Source: an uncultured Mesorhizobium sp.
GTDB lineage: Bacteria > Pseudomonadota > Alphaproteobacteria > Rhizobiales > Rhizobiaceae
Reading direction: 5' to 3'
NCBI GenBank assembly: GCA_950071955.1
Contig: CATMOC010000273.1
Coordinates: 1 to 5,709, forward strand
Length of the DNA stretch: 5,709 nucleotides
How positions within the stretch are numbered: the stretch's first letter is position 1; every line of letters starts with the position of its first letter. A program made the position numbers and the translations under genes. Under the pieces are notes generated by a model. The model was not told the origin of the DNA. It was given only the letters and a program-made list of their open reading frames with translations, and searched no databases. Of the stretch, positions 1-5,282 are shown in pieces.

Positions 1-774
1 GGCTTCCAGGAGGCCGTTGCCCAGCGGCTCGGGGCGGGAGGCGACGGCAAAGCAGTCGGATGCCGCGACATACGCGCCGGGGTTCGGCTGCCAGCCGGCG
101 AATCGCACCCGCTCCGCCATGCCGAGGTCGTCGGCCAGCTTGCGGAGATTGCCTTCTTCCTCGCCGTTGCCGACCAGCCAGAGATAGGCGTCGGGAACCT
201 TCGCGACCGCGCGCAGGACGACGTCGAAACCCTTTCGCGGCACGAACCGCCCGGCGGCCGACACCACGAAAGCGTCCTGAGGCGTGTCGAGTTCGGCGCG
301 CGCGATGGGGGCCGCCGGCACGGACTCGGTGAAGTTCGAGATGACCCGCATGTCTCGCTGCCAGCCCATGTCCCGCACGTGCTTGGCGATTCCGGGCGTG
401 TTGCACACGACGACGTCGACGTTGCGGAACTTCTTCAGCGTCGTCGGATAGTCGCCCAGCCGCGTCAGCCGCAATGGGCCCTCGACGTTGGGCACCAGCT
501 TCGCCCCCTTCGGCATCCAGCCGAGAATGGCGTCGGGTTTCCACGATCGCGCCATGGCGGCCATTCGGAGCGGCAGCAGGATGCGGTCCAGCGACGCGGT
601 GCGGAAATGGCTCTCGATGATCTCCACCGACGGGTCGATCTTCTGCTTCCAGTTCCGCCCGGGCCTTATCACGATGCGCTGCTCCACGCCGCGTTCGGCG
701 AGCCCGTTCAGGAGATGCACGAAGAAGCGCTCGGCGCCGCCGTCCTTGCCGAAGTGGAAATGCATGACTCTCAT
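1..774 (-). CDS. GT4-family glycosyltransferase, LPS/polysaccharide type (3' end outside window)
   Basis: The 258 N-terminal residues of a retaining GT-B glycosyltransferase are visible; the C-terminus (probably about 80-100 residues) lies beyond base 1. Residues 12-17 read GGAERF, the N-terminal glycine-rich loop common in GT4 enzymes. VISNF lies at 144-148, and GRFVPRKGFD at 175-184 supplies the Arg and Lys that bind donor phosphates (R177/K181 by family analogy). LVGNGEEEGNL follows at 200-210, and an EX7E signature has its glutamates at 249 and 257. There is no signal peptide or membrane span, so it should act at the cytoplasmic face of the inner membrane and move a sugar from a nucleotide donor to a lipid-linked or LPS-core acceptor. 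Its ATG overlaps the stop of the upstream GT2 gene (ATGA, 771-774), with a GGAG ribosome site at 784-787, so the two are translationally coupled. Position suggests an lpsD/lpsE-type core gene, but donor and acceptor cannot be read from sequence. Confidence 0.9.
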   Translation of the reverse strand, partial: MRVMHFHFGKDGGAERFFVHLLNGLAERGVEQRIVIRPGRNWKQKIDPSVEIIESHFRTASLDRILLPLRMAAMARSWKPDAILGWMPKGAKLVPNVEGPLRLTRLGDYPTTLKKFRNVDVVVCNTPGIAKHVRDMGWQRDMRVISNFTESVPAAPIARAELDTPQDAFVVSAAGRFVPRKGFDVVLRAVAKVPDAYLWLVGNGEEEGNLRKLADDLGMAERVRFAGWQPNPGAYVAASDCFAVASRPEPLGNGLLEA

Positions 775-1607
775 TGTGCGTCGCTCCGCGTGTCCGCCGC
801 GCCTTCCGCGGGCTCGCTGGCTCGCGCAACCTTCAGCGCGTTGCGCTGGTAGATCTTCGATTCCGTCAGGAAGGAGTAGACGGCACCCGTCATCGCCTCG
901 ATGAAGCCCGGGAAGCCGCAGCGCCACAGGCCATTGCGCAGGTAGAGCCGCAGGAAATAGAGCGGCGGATTGAAGACCATCTTCAGCTTGCGCGGCCCCC
1001 GGCCGGCTTCGACGATCTGATCCGCCTTCAGCGACGAGTACTTGTTTTCCTTGAGGATCTGCTCGTCCATCGGCAGGGGCCGGAAGTGCAGCAGGCTGCC
1101 TTTCTCGGACGGACTGACCTCTCCGTCGGGCACGATTCCCTCGTGCACGCGCTGCGCAAGATCGTATCGCCCCCGGCCGTTGCGGATCAGCCTCAGGTTC
1201 TTGCGCTCGCGCACCCTCTGCGGCGTGAAGCCGTAGCCGATCAGGTAGGGCCGACGCGCGACCTTCCAGCCGACGACCGATGCGGGGGCTTCCAGGAGGG
1301 TCGGGAGAGCCTTTCGCAGGGCGTCGTCGAGACGCTCGTCGGCATCGATGTTGAGGCACCACGGCTCGCGGCATTGCTCCAGCGCGAACTGCTTCTGGCC
1401 CGCATAGCCGCGCCAGGATTCGCGGAAGAGCCGGATCGGAAAACCCCGTTCGATGAACGTCTCGATCAGCGCCAGCGTCCCGTCCGTGGAGCCCGAATCG
1501 ACAATCACGATCTCCGCGCACAGGTCCAGGCTCTCGATGCAACGCCCGAGATAAGCCTCCTCGTTCTGGCAGATGATGAATGCGGAGAGGGGGAGTCTGT
1601 CTGGCAT
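771..1607 (-). CDS. GT2-family glycosyltransferase, KdtX/WaaE-like (LPS core type)
   Basis: A 278-residue inverting GT-A glycosyltransferase. The N-terminus has the family pattern: FIICQNEE at 10-17, IVIVDSGSTDGT at 33-44 for nucleotide binding, and the metal-binding DADE at 88-91 (D88-A-D90). HEGIV follows at 155-159. A hydrophobic, aromatic and basic stretch around 210-252 (FNPPLYFLRLYLRNGLW and on) probably lies against the membrane. Length and motifs match the KdtX/WaaE (beta-1,4-glucosyltransferase-like) branch that modifies the LPS inner core from the cytoplasmic side. The last 18 residues are Ala/Glu/Asp rich and look like a disordered tail. The start is the first ATG; only a weak GAAG lies in front. 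It is the promoter-proximal gene of a pair with the GT4 gene (4 bp overlap). By gene order it could correspond to lpsC of the rhizobial lrp3-lpsCDE cluster, which I recall but could not check, so no symbol is given. Confidence 0.9.
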   Translation of the reverse strand: MPDRLPLSAFIICQNEEAYLGRCIESLDLCAEIVIVDSGSTDGTLALIETFIERGFPIRLFRESWRGYAGQKQFALEQCREPWCLNIDADERLDDALRKALPTLLEAPASVVGWKVARRPYLIGYGFTPQRVRERKNLRLIRNGRGRYDLAQRVHEGIVPDGEVSPSEKGSLLHFRPLPMDEQILKENKYSSLKADQIVEAGRGPRKLKMVFNPPLYFLRLYLRNGLWRCGFPGFIEAMTGAVYSFLTESKIYQRNALKVARASEPAEGAADTRSDAQ

Positions 1608-1634
1608 CGTCAGCTTCGGCGGTCGACCCGCGCC

Positions 1635-1661
1635 TTGTGGGGCTTACCGTGTCTGTTATAT
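1635..1661 (+). promoter_or_regulatory. candidate promoter in the GT2/FkbM divergent gap
   Basis: In the 161 bp gap (1608-1768) the only AT-rich spot is GTTATATGAC at 1655-1664. On the plus strand TTGTGG (1635-1640) and TTATAT (1656-1661) are 15 bp apart, or 16 bp if TATATG is the -10. This would start the methyltransferase transcript about 100 bp before its ATG. On the minus strand the same spot reads CATATAAC and could be the -10 for the glycosyltransferase pair, but I see no convincing -35 for that direction. Both neighbouring genes point outward and need a promoter here. The spacing is short and the match modest, so this is only a candidate. Confidence 0.3.
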
Positions 1662-1745
1662 GACGCCGGCCTCGTCCGCGCTCCCGCGCGAGCGCATCGC
1701 GGACCCCTTGAGCAGAAAAGGCGTTCGCAGGCAAGCTTCAACGGC

Positions 1746-1761
1746 CGGGCGGAACCGCCCG
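1746..1761. repeat. perfect 7 bp inverted repeat just before the FkbM start codon
   Basis: CGGGCGG, the bases AA, then CCGCCCG form a perfect inverted repeat that ends 7 bp before the ATG at 1769. It covers the place where a ribosome binding site would be, and no ordinary AGGAG-like site is seen there. With only two central bases it cannot form an ideal RNA hairpin unless the inner pair opens, but it could be a protein operator or reduce translation. In GC-rich DNA such repeats also arise by chance. Confidence 0.45.
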
Positions 1762-1768
1762 CACACAG

Positions 1769-2500
1769 ATGGTCAGCGCATTGGGAAACCCGTTCCGCAA
1801 CGTGAAGCTCCACTGGCGCAGGCTATTGAACCGGCGCGTGCTCGAACTGGACGGGATCAAGGTCTCGACCGATGCCGCCGGACTGCCGCGTTCGGTCCGC
1901 TCCGCGCTGTTCAAGGAAACCTACGAGATCCACGAGCGGCGGCTGGTCCGGCGCATCGTGCGGCCGGGCGACCGGGTGCTCGAGATCGGCGCCGGCATCG
2001 GCGTCGTCGCGTCCCTCGCCGCCCGTCTCTGCGGCCCGGGCAACCTCGTCTCCTATGAAGCCAATTCGAAGCTGGAACCCATCATCCGCGGCAACTTCGC
2101 GCTCAACGGCGTCGAGCCGCGTCTGGTGATGCGCGCCGTCAACCTCGACGGCCGGCCGGTGACGTTCAATCGCGACGACAACATCGTCTCCTCGTCGCTG
2201 GCAAAACGCGACAGGTCCTCCGAGGCGATCGAGGTCGCCGCCGATGCCTTCGACGACATCGTGAGGGACCACCGGCCAAGCATCGTCATCATGGACGTGG
2301 AAGGCATCGAGACGGACCTCCTGTCGCAGGGAATCCTCGACGGCGTCGCCCACATCGTCGTGGAGATACATCCCCAGGTGACCGGGCAGGAGGCGATCGA
2401 TACCATGCTGGCGCGTCTCGAAGACCTAGGTTTTGAAATCGCCGAGAAGGCCCACAAGACGCTTCATCTGGTGCGCGAAACCCGGGCGCTTCTGACTTAG
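1769..2500 (+). CDS. FkbM-family SAM-dependent methyltransferase
   Basis: A 243-residue class I methyltransferase. The SAM-binding glycine loop is LEIGAGIGV at 71-79, followed by the acidic ribose-binding YEAN at 96-99. The FkbM hallmark IMDVEGIE lies at 174-181 (D176, E178, G179), and IVVEIHP at 196-202 forms a late core strand. FkbM enzymes O-methylate sugars or other hydroxyl groups and often sit in LPS, capsule or secondary-metabolite clusters. Beside two LPS-type glycosyltransferases, methylation of a surface glycan is the likeliest role (inference). No signal peptide or membrane span is seen. ATG 1769 is the only ATG in the open frame, which is closed upstream by TGA at 1709; a GTG at 1802 is a weaker alternative. 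Its orientation is opposite to the genes on both sides, and its stop is 4 bp from that of the convergent Lrp gene. That suggests an inserted gene within an otherwise minus-strand block. Confidence 0.9.
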   Translation: MVSALGNPFRNVKLHWRRLLNRRVLELDGIKVSTDAAGLPRSVRSALFKETYEIHERRLVRRIVRPGDRVLEIGAGIGVVASLAARLCGPGNLVSYEANSKLEPIIRGNFALNGVEPRLVMRAVNLDGRPVTFNRDDNIVSSSLAKRDRSSEAIEVAADAFDDIVRDHRPSIVIMDVEGIETDLLSQGILDGVAHIVVEIHPQVTGQEAIDTMLARLEDLGFEIAEKAHKTLHLVRETRALLT

Positions 2501-2504
2501 TCGA

Positions 2505-3005
2505 TCATCGGCCGGAGGAGGGACCAGCGCTCGCCTGGATATCCACAAGCCCCTCGTCCTTGACCTGCCGGATGGTCAGCGCGGTGCGCACGGTGTCGAC
2601 GTTGGGGGCGGAGGTCAGTTGCTCGATGACGAAGGTCTGGAACGTCGTCAGGTCGGTCGCCACGCAGTGCAGCAGGAAATCGGACTCTCCCGAGACCATC
2701 CATGCCCGGCGCACGATCGGCCAGGCGCGGGTCAGTTCGGAGAAAGATTTCAGTTCCGCGTCCGACTGGTGGTGCAGCCCGACCAGGCAGAATGCCACCA
2801 GGTCGTAGCCGAGCGCCGGGGCGTTGAGGAGGGCGCGGTAGCCGCGGATGACGCCGGACTCTTCCAGCCGCTTGACCCGCCTCAGACAGGGCGGAGCCGA
2901 GATGCCGACGCGCCTGGACAGTTCGACGTTGGTCATGCGCCCGTCATTCTGCAACTCGCGCAAGATCTTCCAGTCGGTTGCGTCCAGATCGGCCTTGATG
3001 GGCAT
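2505..3005 (-). CDS. Lrp/AsnC-family transcriptional regulator
   Basis: A 166-residue feast/famine regulator of normal length. Residues 6-60 form the winged helix-turn-helix domain, opening with DLDATDWKIL and including ELSRRVGISAPPCLRRVKRLEESGVI (about 28-53). Residues 65-152 form the ligand-sensing, oligomerising RAM domain, containing GESDFLLHCVATDL at 106-119. Members bind DNA as dimers or octamers and respond to amino acids. ATG 3005 is preferred because the protein then begins just before the conserved domain; an ATG at 3086 would add 27 residues with no resemblance to the family and would cover the divergent promoter region. No strong ribosome site precedes either. It is divergent from trxB and convergent with the methyltransferase gene. 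In Sinorhizobium the regulator at this place is called Lrp3 and heads the lpsCDE operon, as I recall; here the FkbM gene separates it from the glycosyltransferases. Confidence 0.93.
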   Translation of the reverse strand: MPIKADLDATDWKILRELQNDGRMTNVELSRRVGISAPPCLRRVKRLEESGVIRGYRALLNAPALGYDLVAFCLVGLHHQSDAELKSFSELTRAWPIVRRAWMVSGESDFLLHCVATDLTTFQTFVIEQLTSAPNVDTVRTALTIRQVKDEGLVDIQASAGPSSGR

Positions 3006-3037
3006 GTCGGAGTGCTCGGGCGTTGGATGGCGAAAGA

Positions 3038-3066
3038 ATCTGTCGCGCCCGCAGACATACGTCAAA
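3038..3066 (-). promoter_or_regulatory. candidate promoter for the Lrp/AsnC gene
   Basis: Reading on the minus strand, TTTGAC (3066-3061) lies 17 bp before ACAGAT (3043-3038), placing a transcript start about 25 bp ahead of the ATG at 3005. A second, overlapping option is CTTGGC with a 17 bp spacer to GTATGT a little further upstream. The -10 elements are poor, so the exact site is uncertain; a promoter is needed in this divergent gap. Confidence 0.25.
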
Positions 3067-3142
3067 GGTCGGGTCGAGCCAAGCACGACGCTCCCCGCGT
3101 ACGGCTTCCCGGCCGTCTCCTGTGAGAAAGCGGCCTGCGCAC

Positions 3143-3171
3143 TTGCACAAGGGTGGATGGGAACCTTAGAT
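3143..3171 (+). promoter_or_regulatory. candidate sigma70 promoter of trxB-lsrB
   Basis: TTGCAC (3143-3148) and TTAGAT (3166-3171) are separated by 17 bp, giving a start near 3178 and a leader of about 64 nt before trxB. This is the best sigma70-like pair in the 236 bp divergent region (3006-3241) and faces the right way. I see no riboswitch or convincing attenuator in the leader. Confidence 0.45.
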
Positions 3172-3229
3172 CAGCGAGAGAAAACATCCCTCGTCGTCCG
3201 CCGGGCGCCGGGGCTTTTGCCTTTTGTGC

Positions 3230-3235
3230 AGAGGA
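3230..3235 (+). promoter_or_regulatory. ribosome binding site that fixes the trxB start
   Basis: AGAGGA lies 6 bp before the ATG at 3242. A TTG at 3224 is in frame and would add six residues, but it lies upstream of this site and has no site of its own, so ATG 3242 is chosen. Confidence 0.8.
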
Positions 3236-3241
3236 ACGGCC

Positions 3242-4216
3242 ATGACCAAGAAGCACGCACCCGTCATCATCGTCGGTTCGGGGCCTGCCGGCTACACCGC
3301 CGCGATCTACGCGGCACGCGCCATGCTCCGGCCGATGCTGATTGCCGGCATGCAACAGGGCGGGCAGCTGATGATCACGACCGACGTGGAAAACTATCCC
3401 GGCTTCGCCGACCCGATCCAGGGGCCGTGGCTGATGGAGCAGATGATGAAACAGGCTGAACACGTCGGCACCGACATGGTCAGCGACATCATCGTCGAGG
3501 CAGACATCGCCAGCAGGCCGTTCCGGCTGAAGGGCGATTCCGGCACCGAATACACCTGCGACGCGCTCATCATCGCGACCGGCGCGCAGGCGAAGTGGCT
3601 GGGCATCGACAGCGAGGAGACCTTCAAGGGCTTCGGCGTGTCGGCCTGTGCCACCTGCGACGGCTTCTTCTACCGCGGCAAGGACGTGGTGGTCATCGGC
3701 GGCGGCAATTCCGCCGTCGAGGAGGCGCTCTATCTCTCCAACCTCGCCAGATCGGTCACAGTCATCCACCGGCGCGACGAATTCCGCGCGGAGCGGATCC
3801 TTCAGGACCGGCTGTTCAAGAAGGACAACATCAAGGTGCTGTGGGATACGGTGATCGAGGAGATCGTCGGCGAACCGGCCAAGCCACCCATGCCGCCGTC
3901 CGTCAACGGCATCCGGCTGCGCAACAAGAATACCGGCGAGATCAGCGACCTGTCGATCGACGGCGTGTTCGTAGCGATCGGGCATGCGCCGGCGGTCGAA
4001 CTCTTTGCCGGCAAGCTGAAGCAGAAGCCGAACGGCTATCTCTGGACAGCGCCCGATTCCACCCGCACCGACGTCCCCGGCGTCTTCGCAGCGGGCGACG
4101 TGACGGACGACATCTACCGCCAGGCGGTGACGGCGGCCGGCATGGGCTGCATGGCGGCGCTGGAGGCCGAGAAATACCTGGCCGAGATGGAGACGCATCG
4201 CGAAGCGGCCGAATGA
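3242..4216 (+). CDS. trxB: thioredoxin reductase (NADPH)
   Basis: A 324-residue low-molecular-weight thioredoxin reductase, complete and of normal length. It is a cytoplasmic FAD enzyme that passes electrons from NADPH to oxidised thioredoxin through a redox disulfide. Seen directly: the FAD-binding GSGPAG at 12-17, GGQL at 40-43, IIATGA at 110-115, the active-site CATC (C136 and C139), the NADPH-binding GGGNSA at 153-158 with HRR at 176-178 (which favours NADPH), and the second FAD motif AAGDV at 283-287 with RQA at 293-295. Nothing essential is missing. It begins a probable two-gene operon: the LysR gene starts 32 bp after its stop on the same strand, and the stop codon itself overlaps an in-frame ATG (4213) of that gene. 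Pairing with a redox-linked LysR regulator suggests an oxidative-stress unit. Confidence 0.97.
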   Translation: MTKKHAPVIIVGSGPAGYTAAIYAARAMLRPMLIAGMQQGGQLMITTDVENYPGFADPIQGPWLMEQMMKQAEHVGTDMVSDIIVEADIASRPFRLKGDSGTEYTCDALIIATGAQAKWLGIDSEETFKGFGVSACATCDGFFYRGKDVVVIGGGNSAVEEALYLSNLARSVTVIHRRDEFRAERILQDRLFKKDNIKVLWDTVIEEIVGEPAKPPMPPSVNGIRLRNKNTGEISDLSIDGVFVAIGHAPAVELFAGKLKQKPNGYLWTAPDSTRTDVPGVFAAGDVTDDIYRQAVTAAGMGCMAALEAEKYLAEMETHREAAE

Positions 4217-4233
4217 GCCGGCCGCAGCACTCC

Positions 4234-4244
4234 GGGGGAGGGGG
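4234..4244 (+). promoter_or_regulatory. G-rich ribosome binding site of lsrB
   Basis: GGGGGAGGGGG lies 4 bp before the ATG at 4249 and supports that start. An in-frame ATG at 4213 overlaps the trxB stop (ATGA) and would add the 12 residues MSRPQHSGGGGH, but this purine run would then be coding and the extension is unlike the family. The run is unusually long and G-only apart from one A, and it is complementary to both pyrimidine motifs of the small RNA downstream of lsrB. Confidence 0.7.
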
Positions 4245-4248
4245 ACAC

Positions 4249-5145
4249 ATGCCGTTCGACTGGGACAAGCTGCGTGTGTTCCACGCGGCAGCCGAGGCAG
4301 GGTCCTTCACTCATGCCGCGGAGCGGCTCAATCTCTCGCAGTCGGCCATCTCGCGCCAGGTAAGTGCGCTGGAGCACGACATCGGCGTTCCGCTATTCCA
4401 CCGCCACGCGCGCGGCCTGGTTTTGACCGAACAGGGCGAACTGCTCTACCGCACCGCCCACGACGTGCTGGTCAAGCTTGACAGCGTGCGCGCCCGGCTG
4501 CTCGAGACGACGGAGAAGCCGACGGGCGTCCTGCGTGTCACCACCACCGTCGGGCTCGGCGCGGGCTGGCTCACCCAGCGCGTCCAGGAGTTCCTGGAGC
4601 TCTATCCGGACGTGCAGGTCCAGCTGCTGCTCGCAAACGAGGAACTCGACCTCACGATGCGGCAGGCCGATTGCGCCATCCGCCTGCGCCAGCCGCAGCA
4701 GCCGGACCTGATCCAGCGGCGGCTGTTCACGGTGCATCTGCACGTGTTCGCCGCCCCGGCCTACATCAACCGCTACGGCAAGCCGAATTCGGTCGAGGAA
4801 CTGGACCGCCACAGGCTGGTGACGTTCGGTGAGCCGGTTCCCGCCTTCCTGAAGGACCTCAACACGCTACAGACCTTCGGCATGCCGGAAGGGGCGAGGC
4901 GGCCCGCCGTGCTGCAAATCAACGACCTGATGTCGATCCGGCGATCGGTTAAGGCCGGAGCCGGCATCGCCATGCTGCCGGACTACATGGCAGACAAGGA
5001 TGCCGGTCTCGTACAGCTCCTGCCGGAGATGGAGGTACCCTCCTTCGACACATACTTCGCCTACCCCGAGGCGATGAAGAACCAGGCGAAGCTCAAGGCG
5101 TTCCGCGACTTCCTGTTCTCCAAGGCGCGCAGCTGGTCCTATTGA
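4249..5145 (+). CDS. lsrB: LysR-type transcriptional regulator, LsrB/VtlR ortholog
   Basis: A complete 298-residue LysR regulator. Residues 6-65 form the winged helix-turn-helix: FHAAAEAGSFTHAAERL, then recognition helix SQSAISRQVSALE at 30-42, then LFHRHARGLVLTEQGELLY at 49-67. A linker helix runs to about 90, and the effector domain spans 93-298. I assign it to LsrB (VtlR in Brucella) from the characteristic DWDKLRVFHAAAEAGSFTHAAERL start, the ADCAIRLRQPQQPDLIQR segment at 140-157, the AKLKAFRDFLFSKAR end, and the trxB neighbour. These regulators control LPS genes, oxidative-stress responses and AbcR small RNAs in rhizobia, Agrobacterium and Brucella (recalled). C142 is the only cysteine: V234 and A271 stand where I expect Cys238 and Cys275 of the Sinorhizobium protein. 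No clear terminator follows; transcription may run to the small RNA terminator at 5399. Confidence 0.88.
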   Translation: MPFDWDKLRVFHAAAEAGSFTHAAERLNLSQSAISRQVSALEHDIGVPLFHRHARGLVLTEQGELLYRTAHDVLVKLDSVRARLLETTEKPTGVLRVTTTVGLGAGWLTQRVQEFLELYPDVQVQLLLANEELDLTMRQADCAIRLRQPQQPDLIQRRLFTVHLHVFAAPAYINRYGKPNSVEELDRHRLVTFGEPVPAFLKDLNTLQTFGMPEGARRPAVLQINDLMSIRRSVKAGAGIAMLPDYMADKDAGLVQLLPEMEVPSFDTYFAYPEAMKNQAKLKAFRDFLFSKARSWSY

Positions 5146-5161
5146 GCCGCGTCCCGAATGG

Positions 5162-5237
5162 ATGCATCAAAATGCGGCAGAATGCTGCGATGCACCATGA
5201 AGATGCAGTTGCTTCATTAATGCATAGGTGAAATGCA
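5162..5237. promoter_or_regulatory. cluster of ATGCA words, probable regulator-binding region for the small RNA gene
   Basis: Within 76 bp, ATGCA occurs five times (5162, 5190, 5203, 5220, 5233), twice as the palindrome ATGCAT (5162-5167, 5220-5225), plus two further ATGC. TGCATC (5163-5168) and GATGCA (5189-5194) are inverted with respect to each other, and TTCA (5213-5216) faces TGAA (5229-5232) across 12 bp, roughly the size of a LysR T-N11-A box. The block is much richer in A and T than the surrounding genes and lies just upstream of the small RNA promoter. Binding by the adjacent LysR protein is an inference. Confidence 0.5.
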
Positions 5238-5249
5238 AATCAGTTGCTT
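5206..5249. repeat. 9 bp direct repeat, 35 bp apart
   Basis: CAGTTGCTT occurs at 5206-5214 and again, identical, at 5241-5249. The second copy runs into the -35 element of the small RNA promoter; the first lies about 3.3 helical turns upstream. It may be a pair of protein sites or a duplicated promoter element. Confidence 0.6.
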
Positions 5250-5276
5250 GCCGAATCGGCAGAGCGGGCTCATATA
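5247..5276 (+). promoter_or_regulatory. sigma70-like promoter of the AbcR-like small RNA
   Basis: CTTGCC (5247-5252) and CATATA (5271-5276) are 18 bp apart, close to the alphaproteobacterial CTTGAC / CTATAT pattern. The start would be near 5283, exactly at the foot of the first stem-loop of the small RNA. A perfect palindrome, TGCCG-AAT-CGGCA (5249-5261), overlaps the -35 element and the spacer and could be an operator. Confidence 0.65.
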
Positions 5277-5282
5277 CGCATC

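Noticed and set aside
60..332. Plus-strand Arg/Pro-rich open frame of 90 codons at the left edge
   Set aside because: Shadow of the GT4 gene on the opposite strand, with highly biased composition.
774..1805. Long plus-strand open frame (343 codons) opposite the GT2 gene
   Set aside because: It is antisense to a gene with clear GT2 motifs; the translation is rich in Arg, Ala and Asp without recognisable domains, as expected of a GC-rich shadow frame.
3006..3086. 27-residue N-terminal extension of the Lrp/AsnC protein
   Set aside because: It has no family similarity and would cover the promoter region; ATG 3005 gives a normal-length protein.
3212..3225. GGC-TTTT-GCC-TTTT in the trxB leader as an attenuator
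   Set aside because: Only three base pairs and four T, too weak to terminate.
3062..4198. Long minus-strand open frame (378 codons) opposite trxB
   Set aside because: It overlaps trxB almost entirely, covers the divergent promoter region and shows no family pattern; trxB is complete with all catalytic motifs.
3595..4248. Extended N-terminus upstream of lsrB in the same frame (TrxB/LysR-like fusion)
   Set aside because: The frame is open by chance within trxB; the extension is low-complexity Arg/Gly sequence, and LysR family length and the ribosome site at 4234-4244 place the start at 4249.
5163..5194. Imperfect hairpin after lsrB as a terminator
   Set aside because: The TGCATC/GATGCA arms leave a large one-sided bulge and no T-run follows; better read as part of the ATGCA cluster.
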